This document shows positions 25,943 to 34,505 of a DNA stretch of 64,000 nucleotides, one piece after another. Source of the stretch: UBA8337 sp965221415. Its GTDB lineage: Bacteria > Pseudomonadota > Alphaproteobacteria > RS24. The stretch covers positions 1,240,001 to 1,304,000 of the forward strand of contig OZ244887.1 of assembly GCA_965221415.1 (NCBI GenBank), in the 5' to 3' direction. The first letter of the stretch is position 1. The number at the start of each line of letters is the position of its first letter. A program made the translations under genes and the position numbers. Below the pieces are notes generated by a model that worked only from the letters and a program-made list of their open reading frames with translations, did no database searches and had not been told where the DNA came from.

Positions 25943-26671
25943 AGTCAGGCCGCCATCGGCGATAATCGTTTGCCCTTGCACATAAGCCGCCAAGGGCGAG
26001 GCAAGAAATAACGCCACACCCGCCATGTCTTCTGGTGTACCCGCACGGCGCAGCGGAATCGCCCGCAACGCCCCCGCAAGGCGTTTTTCATTATCGGTGG
26101 TCACCGCCGTCAATTTGGTCGGTACCAATCCGGGTGCCAAGCCGTTCACGCGAATACCATCACGCGCCCACGCCTCGGCCAGTGTTTTGGTCAGGCTAAT
26201 CGCCCCCGCCTTGGACGCCGCATAGGCTGGATTGCCAATATTTGATTGCATGCCCGATATCGAACTCACAATAATGATACTGCCCTGACGCGCCGCCAGC
26301 ATATCTTTAAACTTGCGGGCGCAGTGCATGACGGAATTGATATTCACATCCATCACCTCATCCCAGCCCTGCTTTTCGAACTCTTGCTGACCATAGCGCA
26401 CCGTCCCCTGACAAAGCACCAACACGTCTAAATCATCGAATGGTGGCTGATAGGCGGCGACGGCATCATGCGCGGCGACATCAAGCTGTGCGTAGTGCAA
26501 GCCGTCCAAATCAGACCCTTCATCCGCGTCATACGCATCAGCCGTCGGGCGTGTGCCCCAAACGAACACCTCTGCGCCACGTGCGCGAAACCCTTGCGCG
26601 ATGCCATTGCCAATACCGCTTGAGCCGCCCACAACCAAAACCCGCTTATCGGTGAAATCAAGTTCGTTCAT
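25934..26671 (-). CDS. SDR-family oxidoreductase
   Basis: A 245-residue classical short-chain dehydrogenase. The cofactor loop is VVGGSSGIGNGIA, with a CQG strand in place of NAG, catalytic Ser in VSSISGMQS, the active-site YAASK motif and the IRVNGLAPGLV segment. The C-terminus IIADGGLTLS is typical of the FabG/3-oxoacyl reductase-like group. The substrate cannot be assigned. It is divergent from the DEAD-box gene with a 117-bp spacer, the likely location of both promoters. Confidence 0.88.
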   Translation of the reverse strand: MNELDFTDKRVLVVGGSSGIGNGIAQGFRARGAEVFVWGTRPTADAYDADEGSDLDGLHYAQLDVAAHDAVAAYQPPFDDLDVLVLCQGTVRYGQQEFEKQGWDEVMDVNINSVMHCARKFKDMLAARQGSIIIVSSISGMQSNIGNPAYAASKAGAISLTKTLAEAWARDGIRVNGLAPGLVPTKLTAVTTDNEKRLAGALRAIPLRRAGTPEDMAGVALFLASPLAAYVQGQTIIADGGLTLS

Positions 26672-26788
26672 ATCGTCCCCCTATCTGTGTCGTAATAATG
26701 ACGCTGTCGCGGGATTTAGTCCAATTATCATTTTCTATGGGGCGAAACACACGAACCATGATAAGGAAGCCCAAAGGAAACCAACCTC

Positions 26789-28051
26789 ATGTCACATTTT
26801 GCCCAATTGGGACTTTCTCCTCAGCTGACGAAAACACTGGAGAAAACTGGCTATGCCACCCCAACGCCGATTCAAGAAAAAGTCATACCGCTGATGCTCG
26901 ACGGGCGCGACATTGTCGGTATCGCACAGACAGGTACGGGCAAGACGGCGGCGTTTGTATTGCCGATTCTGGAAAAGCTGAAATCCAATCAGCACAAGGC
27001 GCGTGCCAAGCACTGCACAGCGCTGATTATTGTGCCGACCCGCGAGCTTGCGGCGCAAATCGACGAGAATATCGCCAAATATGGCGCGCATATTTATCAC
27101 CAACGCGCGTGTATTGTTGGGGGCGTGAAATATCCCCGCCAAATCAGCCGCCTTCATCAGGGGCTGGATATTTTGGTCGCCACGCCGGGGCGTTTAGAAG
27201 ACCATATGAAGTCGGGCAATCTATCGCTCGCGCACACTGAGATGGTTATTCTCGATGAAGCCGACCAAATGCTTGATTTGGGTTTCTTTCCGGCCATTCG
27301 GCGTATCGTGAAACAAGCCCCGCGCAATCGCCAGACCGTTTTGCTGTCGGCCACCATGCCGAAACCTATTCGGGTACTGGCCAATGAATTATTAGATAAG
27401 CCGACCGATGTCGCCGTCGCGCCGCAATCGACACCCGTCGAGAAAATCAAGCAAGCGGTCATGCTGATGGAAAAGCCAGAAAAGCGACCCTTTCTGGTCA
27501 AATCGGTTGAAAACCAGTTTCGCACGATTGTTTTCACCCGCACCAAGCACGGTGCTGACCAATTGGTCAAATATCTGTCGAAGCAAAATATCGCGGCCTC
27601 AGCCATCCACGGCAATAAAAGCCAAAGCCAACGCCAGCGCGCTCTGCAAGCTTTCAGGAAAGGCGACACGCATATTCTTATCGCGACCGATATCGCCGCG
27701 CGGGGCATTGATATTCCAGATGTCTCGCTGGTGGTAAATTATGATGTGCCGATGACTCCTGAAGCGTATGTCCATCGCATTGGTCGCACCGCGCGGGCGG
27801 GTCGCGAGGGACACGCCATTACTCTATGCGCGCCAGAAGAATCTGGTCGCCTGCGCGATATCGAAAAGCTCATCAAGGTCAAGCTGCCCGTCGAGAATGT
27901 CACGGTCGGGCAAGTCGATGATAATTCTTACGACCCCCTAAAAGCAGCCAACACAGCGCCCCAAAAAAATAAACCCACATCGCGGCGCGGCAAATCTAAC
28001 CGCAAGCCGCGCGGGTCAGCGCGTCATCGCAGCGCCAAGAAAGGTCGCTAA
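26789..28051 (+). CDS. DEAD-box RNA helicase, RhlE-like
   Basis: A 420-residue ATP-dependent RNA helicase with all core motifs in order: Q motif (TPTPIQEKVIP), I (AQTGTGKT), Ia (PTRELAAQ), II (DEAD), III (SATMP), IV/V (IATDIAARGIDIPD) and VI (HRIGRTARAGREG). The basic, low-complexity tail (NKPTSRRGKSNRKPRGSARH) is typical of RhlE-type helicases involved in ribosome assembly or RNA decay. An AAGGA signal precedes the ATG. The tRNA-Thr gene follows on the other strand. Confidence 0.92.
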   Translation: MSHFAQLGLSPQLTKTLEKTGYATPTPIQEKVIPLMLDGRDIVGIAQTGTGKTAAFVLPILEKLKSNQHKARAKHCTALIIVPTRELAAQIDENIAKYGAHIYHQRACIVGGVKYPRQISRLHQGLDILVATPGRLEDHMKSGNLSLAHTEMVILDEADQMLDLGFFPAIRRIVKQAPRNRQTVLLSATMPKPIRVLANELLDKPTDVAVAPQSTPVEKIKQAVMLMEKPEKRPFLVKSVENQFRTIVFTRTKHGADQLVKYLSKQNIAASAIHGNKSQSQRQRALQAFRKGDTHILIATDIAARGIDIPDVSLVVNYDVPMTPEAYVHRIGRTARAGREGHAITLCAPEESGRLRDIEKLIKVKLPVENVTVGQVDDNSYDPLKAANTAPQKNKPTSRRGKSNRKPRGSARHRSAKKGR

Positions 28052-28065
28052 TTTACCAGTGAAAA

Positions 28066-28141
28066 TGGTGCCGGCTGAGAGACTTGAACTCCCGACCCTC
28101 TGATTACAAATCAGATGCTCTACCAACTGAGCTAAGCCGGC
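28066..28141 (-). tRNA. tRNA-Thr (anticodon UGU)
   Basis: On the minus strand a full cloverleaf can be drawn: acceptor stem GCCGGCT/AGCCGGC, D arm GCTCAGTTGGTAGAGC, anticodon arm TCTGA-TTTGTAA-TCAGA giving anticodon TGT, and T arm GGGAG-TTCAAGT-CTCTC. The discriminator is A and the 3' CCA is encoded. No repeat of its end was found nearby, so it does not appear to hold an integrated element. Confidence 0.96.
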
Positions 28142-28156
28142 CTTAAAGACTGAGTT

Positions 28157-28185
28157 GCAATAGCCAATATTTGCGACCTTGGCAA
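28157..28185 (-). promoter_or_regulatory. candidate sigma70 promoter for tRNA-Thr
   Basis: On the minus strand TTGCCA and TATTGC are spaced by 17 bp and end 15 bp upstream of the mature tRNA 5' end, a plausible distance for a short leader removed by RNase P. Confidence 0.45.
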
Positions 28186-28203
28186 GTGGCTGTTTGATAT
28201 CCC

Positions 28204-28887
28204 CTATAGCGATAATATCATGCCGGGGCGGTCATCTTTCTCGGTGGCAGCGACAAAAGCAGGCCGCGCTTTCATGCGCATCAGCCAATCGGCCAGATTT
28301 GGATAATCCCCCAACTGACCACGGGTCGCAGCGCCCTCAATATTATAGACAATCAAAATATCGGCCAAACTCAACGCGTCGCCACCGAAATAAGGCTGCG
28401 TGGCCAAATCAGCCTCGCCCTTTTTCAGCACCGCATCGCGGCGCGGCTGAACAAACCCCGCCGATAAATTTTTGGCTATCATTTTCACCACGGGGCGCAG
28501 AAAAAACGGCACACGCCCTGCGGTAATTCGCAAAACAGTGTCTATCAGCATCACCGGCATCAGCGAGCCTTGCGCGGCGTGAAACCAAAACAAATACCGC
28601 GACCTATCCGCGTGACCTGCCTCAGGCCGCAAACCACAATCGGGTGCAAGGTCAGCCAAATAATCCATAATCGCGCTGCTTTCGGCCAAAACCAAATCGC
28701 CATGGGTGATAACAGGCGCTGTCCCCAGCGGTGATATCGCTTTATAATCCGCCGGTGCGAGCAGCGTTTTGGTGTCGCGATTATACCGCTTCAATTCATA
28801 CGCAAGCCCCATTTCTTCGAGCAACCAAAGAATGCGGAAAGATTGCGAATATTCCAGATGATGTAAAACTATTTTGCTATCGCTCAT
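28204..28887 (-). CDS. glutathione S-transferase family protein
   Basis: A 227-residue GST with N-terminal strand KIVLHHLEYSQSFRILWLLE, the cis-Pro loop LGTAPVITHGD and the contact motif ESSAIMDYL. The C-terminal helical domain carries LSLADILIVYNIEG, with the conserved Asp of the N-capping box. The opening resembles that of the GST at 19922. It is the last gene of a leftward operon GST-DUF2855-GST, 16 nt after the DUF2855 gene. The substrate is unknown. Confidence 0.88.
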   Translation of the reverse strand: MSDSKIVLHHLEYSQSFRILWLLEEMGLAYELKRYNRDTKTLLAPADYKAISPLGTAPVITHGDLVLAESSAIMDYLADLAPDCGLRPEAGHADRSRYLFWFHAAQGSLMPVMLIDTVLRITAGRVPFFLRPVVKMIAKNLSAGFVQPRRDAVLKKGEADLATQPYFGGDALSLADILIVYNIEGAATRGQLGDYPNLADWLMRMKARPAFVAATEKDDRPGMILSL

Positions 28888-28903
28888 ATGCCTAACCTTT
28901 CAT

Positions 28904-30016
28904 TTACGGCAGAATAATCAGCCCTTCATGGGCGCGTATGTCACCGCGCACAACGGCCTCATAAATCGGGCTGAATTTATCCAGCCCTTGCGTCTCTTTA
29001 ATGTCCATCCAACCACGCGCATGAGCAATGCCCCCGCTGAGAAAATCTGCGACTTGCGCATTGAAATCAGCCGCGCCCCATTCAGCCGCACGACGCTGAA
29101 TATGCCCTGGGGCAAAAAACATCTCGCTGCGTTCGCGAATAAGCTGCGCGGCGGCGGGGTCGTTTTTCGTATCGCTATCGTCCCAATGCGTCAGGCCAAC
29201 ATTGTGACACCACCGCATATTATCGCCCAGCGCGCCATGCACCGCACCGATAACCGCGCGATTGCCCGACATATCGACCAACACCGATGGCTCATTGGCC
29301 AGCGTGCCGAGCGCGTCATAGCCAATCACCTCATCATACGCGCCAACCGATTGTGTGAACGCCACATTGCCTGCCGAAGTAAGACCGATAATCCGCGGAC
29401 GCGCGCCTTCAATTTGCGACAAGCCATAGGCTAGGCCAATGGCTGTTTTGCTCGAAGCGGACAGAATAACCACCTGCGTCGCCTCGTGATAATTCTGCTC
29501 CTGCAACGCATCGCACAGGCAATATGACGTGCCATAAAGCGGGTTCAACAATGCGCGTGCGCCATCTGCTTCAGCTTGTCCTGCCTCTGACCCAAGGCGG
29601 TCATAGCTATTATAAACCGCAGGTAAGTCAGCCCGATGCGGTGCGCCATCGACCAAGCGGTCATCCGAGACACGCACGGGCAGCATTTTCAAATGTGTCG
29701 CCATCGGGAAATATCCGTAAAACCGTTCGCCAGACGCGATATCCGAATGATTGCTTTTCGCCACAGTGGCAAATCCCCAAACCGGCACCATGCCCCAATC
29801 GGCATCATCATCGGCCGCAAGGCTTGGCGGGAAAAATTGCCAATAGCCAACTTGTTCGCCAATCGCCCCATAGGTCACATTATTCGCCGTAAAGGCGAAC
29901 CGTTCGATGGCCACCAGAATCTCGCCATCCATCAGCGCAAAATCATCGGCGCTACTGCCCGCCTCAACCAGACGCGTCTTGGTGATATCGTTTTTGTGAA
30001 CTTGAAACTCAGCCAT
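28904..30016 (-). CDS. DUF2855 family protein (MDR-like fold)
   Basis: A 370-residue protein matching DUF2855: ERFAFTANNVTYG, then GYWQFFP, VWGFATV and GERFYGYFPMATHL, with a central PLYGTSYCLCDAL and a Rossmann-type VVILSASSKTAIGLAYGLS. The fold resembles quinone oxidoreductase-like medium-chain reductases without zinc ligands; no reaction is established. The ATG at 30016 has a perfect AAGGAG at 7 nt; a longer in-frame start at 30034 is less likely. It sits between two GST genes, suggesting detoxification of an electrophilic or unsaturated compound. Confidence 0.82.
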   Translation of the reverse strand: MAEFQVHKNDITKTRLVEAGSSADDFALMDGEILVAIERFAFTANNVTYGAIGEQVGYWQFFPPSLAADDDADWGMVPVWGFATVAKSNHSDIASGERFYGYFPMATHLKMLPVRVSDDRLVDGAPHRADLPAVYNSYDRLGSEAGQAEADGARALLNPLYGTSYCLCDALQEQNYHEATQVVILSASSKTAIGLAYGLSQIEGARPRIIGLTSAGNVAFTQSVGAYDEVIGYDALGTLANEPSVLVDMSGNRAVIGAVHGALGDNMRWCHNVGLTHWDDSDTKNDPAAAQLIRERSEMFFAPGHIQRRAAEWGAADFNAQVADFLSGGIAHARGWMDIKETQGLDKFSPIYEAVVRGDIRAHEGLIILP

Positions 30017-30026
30017 TGCTGTCTCC

Positions 30027-30710
30027 TTAATCAATTTGACGAGATATCGTCATCCCCGATTTTTCAATAAAGCTTTTGTCTTGATTGACAAACTCTGCAA
30101 TCGAAGGCCGCGTCAAGCAGCGTTCATAATGTCCGCGCAAATTAGCAAAGCGGTCGGTCGGCACGGCAAAGCCCACCATATCCAAATTCATCAATTGCGA
30201 TGTCACCGAAATATCCGCAATCGAAAAAGCATCGCCAGCAAACCAGTCATTATCGCCAAGTTGTCCGTCCAAATAGGGCAGCAAGACACCCGCCAGTTTT
30301 TTAAACCCATGCATCGCACCGTCAACGTCAGCAGGCTTGCCGCTTGCTATGTTAAAGAATATCGGGCGAAAGACACCGAGGCCAATCTGGTTGGCCAGTT
30401 CTGTATCGGCGACTTCTTCAATCCACAAGGCGCGACCATACGCCGTTGCCTCTTGCGGGTAGAGCGATGGGTCTGGGGTTAGTTTTTCGAAATAAGCACA
30501 AATCGCCGAGCTATCATTAATCGCAAAATCGGGATTGTTGGCATCTGGCAAAAGCGACGGAATGCGCTTTAAGGGGTTGATTTTCTCATAGCCTTCTGGC
30601 CAGCCAAGCGGACTTGGCCGCGGGTCATAATCATACTCAATGCCCTTTTCAGCCGCGACGATGCGGGCTTTACGAACGAAGGGGGATAGGGGTGCGCCGA
30701 GTAATTGCAT
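30027..30710 (-). CDS. glutathione S-transferase family protein
   Basis: A 227-residue GST: MQLLGAPLSPFVRKARIVAA strand-helix start, NPLKRIPSLLPD cis-Pro loop and NDSSAICAYFE contact motif. The C-terminal domain has AFSIADISVTSQL. The ATG at 30710 follows an AGGAGAA signal; an extra 33 in-frame codons upstream lack the GST pattern. It is first in the operon with DUF2855 and a second GST, with a 10-nt gap. It is divergent from the amidohydrolase. Confidence 0.87.
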   Translation of the reverse strand: MQLLGAPLSPFVRKARIVAAEKGIEYDYDPRPSPLGWPEGYEKINPLKRIPSLLPDANNPDFAINDSSAICAYFEKLTPDPSLYPQEATAYGRALWIEEVADTELANQIGLGVFRPIFFNIASGKPADVDGAMHGFKKLAGVLLPYLDGQLGDNDWFAGDAFSIADISVTSQLMNLDMVGFAVPTDRFANLRGHYERCLTRPSIAEFVNQDKSFIEKSGMTISRQID

Positions 30711-30842
30711 ATTCTTCTCCTGAAAGTTTTTTGCACTTTGGCGCAAGCTGCTGCAAGAAACAAGCACCCTATTTACTAATTTGTTAGCACTTGCCTTGTG
30801 CTGCTTCAATGTTAGGCTAGATGTCTAACGGGGGAGACACAA

Positions 30843-32498
30843 GTGAGCATTATTTATCAGGCGAAATCCATCCGCACGATGGATGTCCACCAGCCGCATG
30901 CGACGCATATTGTCGTGCGCGATGGCTATATTCTGGGCGTTGGGACAAGCGATGACATCGAGACTTGGCAGGATGCGTGGGGACCTTTGCAGCTCAACAC
31001 TGATTTTGCCGAACGCACTTTGCTGCCGGGCTTTATCGAAGGCCATGCGCATATGATGGAGGGTTTGTTTTGGGATTATCACTATGTCGGTTATTACGAC
31101 CGCGAAGGGCCTGATGGTACAATCTGGCCGGGGCTGAAGTCGATTGATGATGTGGTGGCGCGGATGAAAGAAATCCACGCCGCGCGCGATGACAAAACAG
31201 CACCGCTTATCGCTTGGGGGTTTGACCCGATTTATTTCGAAGGCCGCCGAATGAGTGCTGCCGACCTCGATGCGGTATCGGCCGATTGCCCCGTCACTGT
31301 GCTACATGCGAGCTTGCATATTCTGACCGCCAACAGCTTTATTATGGACGCTGCCGATATAAAGAATGCCGATAATAGCGAGTTTATTCGCCGCGATGAG
31401 AATGGTGCGCCAACGGGCGAGTTTCTTGGTCAGCTTGGTATGTATATGGCGATGCGCACCACGGATATTGATTTGCTGGCGGCGGCGTCTTCGCCGCAAA
31501 CCCTGATTAATTTTGCCAATGTCGCGCGCCAAACGGGTGTGACCACCTGCACGGATTTGGTCAACCCAATGCCCGAAGGCTCTGAGACAGCGATGCGCGA
31601 AACCGTCGATGCCGACAGCTTTCCGATGCGCCTCGTCGTGGCGTATCAGGGGTCGGGTCGTCCCCCCGCCGAGGGGGTCGCGCGCATGCAAGACTTGCAA
31701 AGCAAGCAGACAGATAAGCTGCGTTTTTCGCTGGTTAAATTTGTCGCCGATGGGTCGATTCAAGGGTTTAGTGCGCGTCTCAAATGGCCGCATTATTTCA
31801 ACGGCGCACCAAACGGGCTGTGGTATATCGAACCCGACCGCCTGCGCGAATACCTCCTTGCCTTTACCGAGGCAGGCTTTCAGTGCCACATCCACACCAA
31901 TGGCGACGAATGCACCGAAGTCGCGATGGATGCGATTGAAGCCGCCTTGCGTGCCCATCCATGGGGCGACCATCGCCACACTTTGCAGCATTGCCAAATG
32001 GCCTCGCGGGCGCATTTCAAACGGATGAAATCGCTCGGTGTCGGGGTCAATCTATTCTCCAATCATCTATATTATTGGGGCGACCAACACCGCACCATCA
32101 CCATGGGGCCAGAACGCGCCGCACGCCTCGACGATGCCGGCGGCTGCTTGGCCGAAGGCGTGCCGCTCGCCATCCATTCAGACGCGCCCGTCACCGCCCT
32201 CGCGCCGCTTTTTACCGCTTGGTGCGCCGTCAATCGTCGCGCCGAATCTGGCGTCACACTCGGCGGCGATGCCGAGAAAATATCGCTCGAAGAAGCCCTC
32301 TACGCCATCACCATGGGTGCTGCCTATTCGCTCAAAATGGACACAGAAATCGGTAGCCTCGAAGTGGGCAAACGCGCCGATATGGCCATTCTTGCCGAAG
32401 ACCCCATCGAAGTCGGCGGCGAAAAGCTGAAAGATATCAGCGTCATCGGCACTATCGTTGACGGTCACATACACCTCAATCAAGGCCGTGACGCATGA
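30843..32498 (+). CDS. YtcJ-like metal-dependent amidohydrolase
   Basis: A 551-residue amidohydrolase-superfamily enzyme (amidohydrolase_3 group) that hydrolyses an amide or related bond. Metal-binding motif HAHMMEG follows LLPGFIEG near residue 66, a CHIHTNGDE block supplies later ligands, and SDAPVTAL holds the conserved Asp. The C-terminal SLKMDTEIGSLEVGKRADMA closes the composite beta domain. No signal peptide is visible. The GTG start has a strong GGGGGAG signal. It is coupled through ATGA to a COG0523 GTPase that may load its metal. Confidence 0.87.
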   Translation: MSIIYQAKSIRTMDVHQPHATHIVVRDGYILGVGTSDDIETWQDAWGPLQLNTDFAERTLLPGFIEGHAHMMEGLFWDYHYVGYYDREGPDGTIWPGLKSIDDVVARMKEIHAARDDKTAPLIAWGFDPIYFEGRRMSAADLDAVSADCPVTVLHASLHILTANSFIMDAADIKNADNSEFIRRDENGAPTGEFLGQLGMYMAMRTTDIDLLAAASSPQTLINFANVARQTGVTTCTDLVNPMPEGSETAMRETVDADSFPMRLVVAYQGSGRPPAEGVARMQDLQSKQTDKLRFSLVKFVADGSIQGFSARLKWPHYFNGAPNGLWYIEPDRLREYLLAFTEAGFQCHIHTNGDECTEVAMDAIEAALRAHPWGDHRHTLQHCQMASRAHFKRMKSLGVGVNLFSNHLYYWGDQHRTITMGPERAARLDDAGGCLAEGVPLAIHSDAPVTALAPLFTAWCAVNRRAESGVTLGGDAEKISLEEALYAITMGAAYSLKMDTEIGSLEVGKRADMAILAEDPIEVGGEKLKDISVIGTIVDGHIHLNQGRDA

Positions 32499-33382
32499 CG
32501 AAAACTCCCATGACCATCATCGCTGGGTTTTTGGGCAGTGGCAAAACCAGTCTGCTCAACCATTTGCTGACGCAATCAGAAGGCCGTAACATCACCGCTT
32601 TGGTGAATGATTTTGGCGCGCTCAACATTGATGCCGAATTGATTGCCGCCCAACAAGGCAACCAGATTGAGCTGACAAATGGCTGCGTATGCTGTTCCAT
32701 CGGCGATGATTTGATGCGCGCACTGGCCGAGATTATGCGCCAAAGCCCCGCACCCGACCATATCATCATCGAAGCAAGCGGTGTCGCCGACCCCGCCCGC
32801 ATCGCAGCCTATGCCGCCGTCGACCCGCAGCTGCGCCTCGATGGCATTGTGACTTTGGTCGATGCCGCCGCGCATAACAGCCACAAAGACGACCCGTATC
32901 TGGCCGAGAATTACGCCAACCAAATCAACGCAGCACACATGCTGCTCATCGCAAAATCCGACATTGCCGATAAAGCCGAAACAGAAGCGATTGAAGCAGA
33001 ACTCATGGCCGCCCACCCCAATGTGCCGCAGGCGCGTGTCATCCACGGGCAATTGCCGATTGATGTCATCCTCGGCTTGCGCGGCACGATGCCGACCCCG
33101 CGCCCTCAGCCCTTAGAAACGCATGGGCTTACGAGTTGGTCGGGACATTTGCACGGGGGTATGCGCCGCGCAGAATTAGCTAATAAAATCAAACAACTAC
33201 GCCCACATGTGCTGCGTGCCAAGGGCGTGCTACACGATGATGATGGCACTTATGTGCTGCATTATGCGGGCGGGCGTATCAATTTTGAGCCATTTGACGG
33301 CACGCCATCTGGCCATTTTGTTCTCATCGGCAAACCCGATATGCCTGACGCGCAGCACCTTACAGCTTTATTCGACGCCTGA
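32495..33382 (+). CDS. CobW/COG0523 family GTPase, probable metallochaperone
   Basis: A 295-residue G3E GTPase. The P-loop is GFLGSGKT (11-18) and the family metal motif CVCC lies at 64-67 (TNGCVCCSIGDDL). EASGVADP and a SKSD-type guanine motif (IAKSDIADK) follow. The C-terminal CobW domain ends FVLIGKPD. Family members deliver zinc, cobalt or another metal to client enzymes. Its start overlaps the stop of the amidohydrolase, the most likely client. Confidence 0.9.
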   Translation: MTKTPMTIIAGFLGSGKTSLLNHLLTQSEGRNITALVNDFGALNIDAELIAAQQGNQIELTNGCVCCSIGDDLMRALAEIMRQSPAPDHIIIEASGVADPARIAAYAAVDPQLRLDGIVTLVDAAAHNSHKDDPYLAENYANQINAAHMLLIAKSDIADKAETEAIEAELMAAHPNVPQARVIHGQLPIDVILGLRGTMPTPRPQPLETHGLTSWSGHLHGGMRRAELANKIKQLRPHVLRAKGVLHDDDGTYVLHYAGGRINFEPFDGTPSGHFVLIGKPDMPDAQHLTALFDA

Positions 33383-34053
33383 TGGTTTGGGATTTACCAA
33401 CGCGCCTGTTCCATTGGGGCTTTGTCGTGAGCATTATCGGCAGCCATATTAGCGGCGAACGCGGCAATCTGGCAGCGCATGAATTATTCGGCCTCGCCGC
33501 TTTGGGGCTGATTATATTTCGGATTATTTGGGGATTTGTGGGCTATGAAACGGCGCGTTTTGCGCATTTTCTAAAGCCTCTCTCTGTTATTCTCGGCTAT
33601 GCCCGCGACATGCTCGCACGGCGGATAAGCACCCCGACTGACGGGCATAATCCCCTCGGCGGGGTGGCGGTTATCGCGCTGCTGATGCTGATGGGGAGCA
33701 TGGCGGTGACGGGGCTTTGGACAGGCGACGATATTTTATACGACGCGCCACTGACACTTTTAATAGCCCCGCATCTTGCCGCGCCAATGGGCAGTTGGCA
33801 TCAAAGCCTGCATATTCTGGTTATCCCGCTTGTCGCTTTGCATGTTGTGGCGATTATCGTGCATCGGTTCTGGCTTGGCGAAAAACTTGTCTTTCGTATG
33901 GTGACAGGCGGGCGCATGGTGACAGGCGGCGCATCGCTCCACAAGCCAACCGTACGGCCAACCACGCGGCAAACAGTTTGCGGCGTTTTGCTGCTCGCTT
34001 TATGCCTCGCAAGCAGCCTCAGCCTATCGTTGGTAACGCCGAATTTTGGCTAA
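33382..34053 (+). CDS. cytochrome b561-type membrane protein
   Basis: A 223-residue integral membrane protein with about four helices and histidines placed as heme ligands (RLFHWG, LAAHELFG, SWHQSLH, ALHVVAIIVH). This is the bacterial cytochrome b561/NiFe-hydrogenase b-type pattern, and such proteins pass electrons between quinone and c-type cytochromes. It starts at the last base of the GTPase stop and converges on a cytochrome c' gene with shared stops (CTAA at 34050), a pairing also seen elsewhere in proteobacteria. It holds an internal 18-bp tandem duplication. Confidence 0.85.
   Translation: MVWDLPTRLFHWGFVVSIIGSHISGERGNLAAHELFGLAALGLIIFRIIWGFVGYETARFAHFLKPLSVILGYARDMLARRISTPTDGHNPLGGVAVIALLMLMGSMAVTGLWTGDDILYDAPLTLLIAPHLAAPMGSWHQSLHILVIPLVALHVVAIIVHRFWLGEKLVFRMVTGGRMVTGGASLHKPTVRPTTRQTVCGVLLLALCLASSLSLSLVTPNFG
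33895..33930 (+). repeat. 18-bp tandem duplication inside the cytochrome b561 gene
   Basis: Two adjacent 18-bp units, 16 of 18 identical, encode RMVTGG twice in the cytoplasmic tail region. The frame is kept. Confidence 0.8.
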
Positions 34054-34505
34054 TGCTTAATACGATACTCTTGGTGACAGCTTTTACACGTCGCCCCGAC
34101 CCGCTTTGCTGCCGCCGCCGCTTGTCCACTATCGGCTAACCTCGCCGCCGTACTCAGCTTGTGCGCAGCGACCCCCATCGCGGCAGCTTTGGCCTCAAAA
34201 TCTGAAAAATCATCCCAAATATCATCATCCGCCCCAACGCTTTCACTGCCTTGCGGAAATTGCGCGGGCATCTCATCTGCCCAGACAGCCAATCGCTTGG
34301 CGGCGGCTTCGATGGCTGCAAAATTACCCGCAGGAAGATGCTGTTTAAATATCGCCTGAATATCGCCGCCGCTTTGCTTGAAGCGTTTAACGCGACTTTC
34401 GACAATCGGGCTTTCATAGGTGCCAGCCTCATGTGCTTGAACGGACACAGAGGCGGGCGCAAATATCAGCGCACCCATCACGACAAAAATCGCCGCTCTA
34501 GTCAC
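34050..34505 (-). CDS. cytochrome c' family protein
   Basis: A 151-residue exported class II cytochrome c. A signal peptide (about residues 1-23, ending VQA) precedes a four-helix bundle, and the C-terminal heme site is CKSCH in ATCKSCHQEYRIKH. Cytochromes c' bind NO or oxygen, or act as redox partners in the periplasm. The GTG at 34505 gives a clean signal peptide and overlaps the end of the aldolase gene by 8 bp. Its stop interlocks with that of the b561 gene. Confidence 0.9.
   Translation of the reverse strand: MTRAAIFVVMGALIFAPASVSVQAHEAGTYESPIVESRVKRFKQSGGDIQAIFKQHLPAGNFAAIEAAAKRLAVWADEMPAQFPQGSESVGADDDIWDDFSDFEAKAAAMGVAAHKLSTAARLADSGQAAAAAKRVGATCKSCHQEYRIKH

Noticed and set aside
28066..28203. 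Integration at the tRNA-Thr gene.
   Set aside because: No duplicate of the tRNA 3' end and no recombinase nearby; the flanking GST gene has composition like its neighbours.
30785..30835. Inverted repeat (GTTAG/CTAAC) upstream of the amidohydrolase as an operator.
   Set aside because: Only 5 bp arms with a 9-nt loop; too short to separate from chance.
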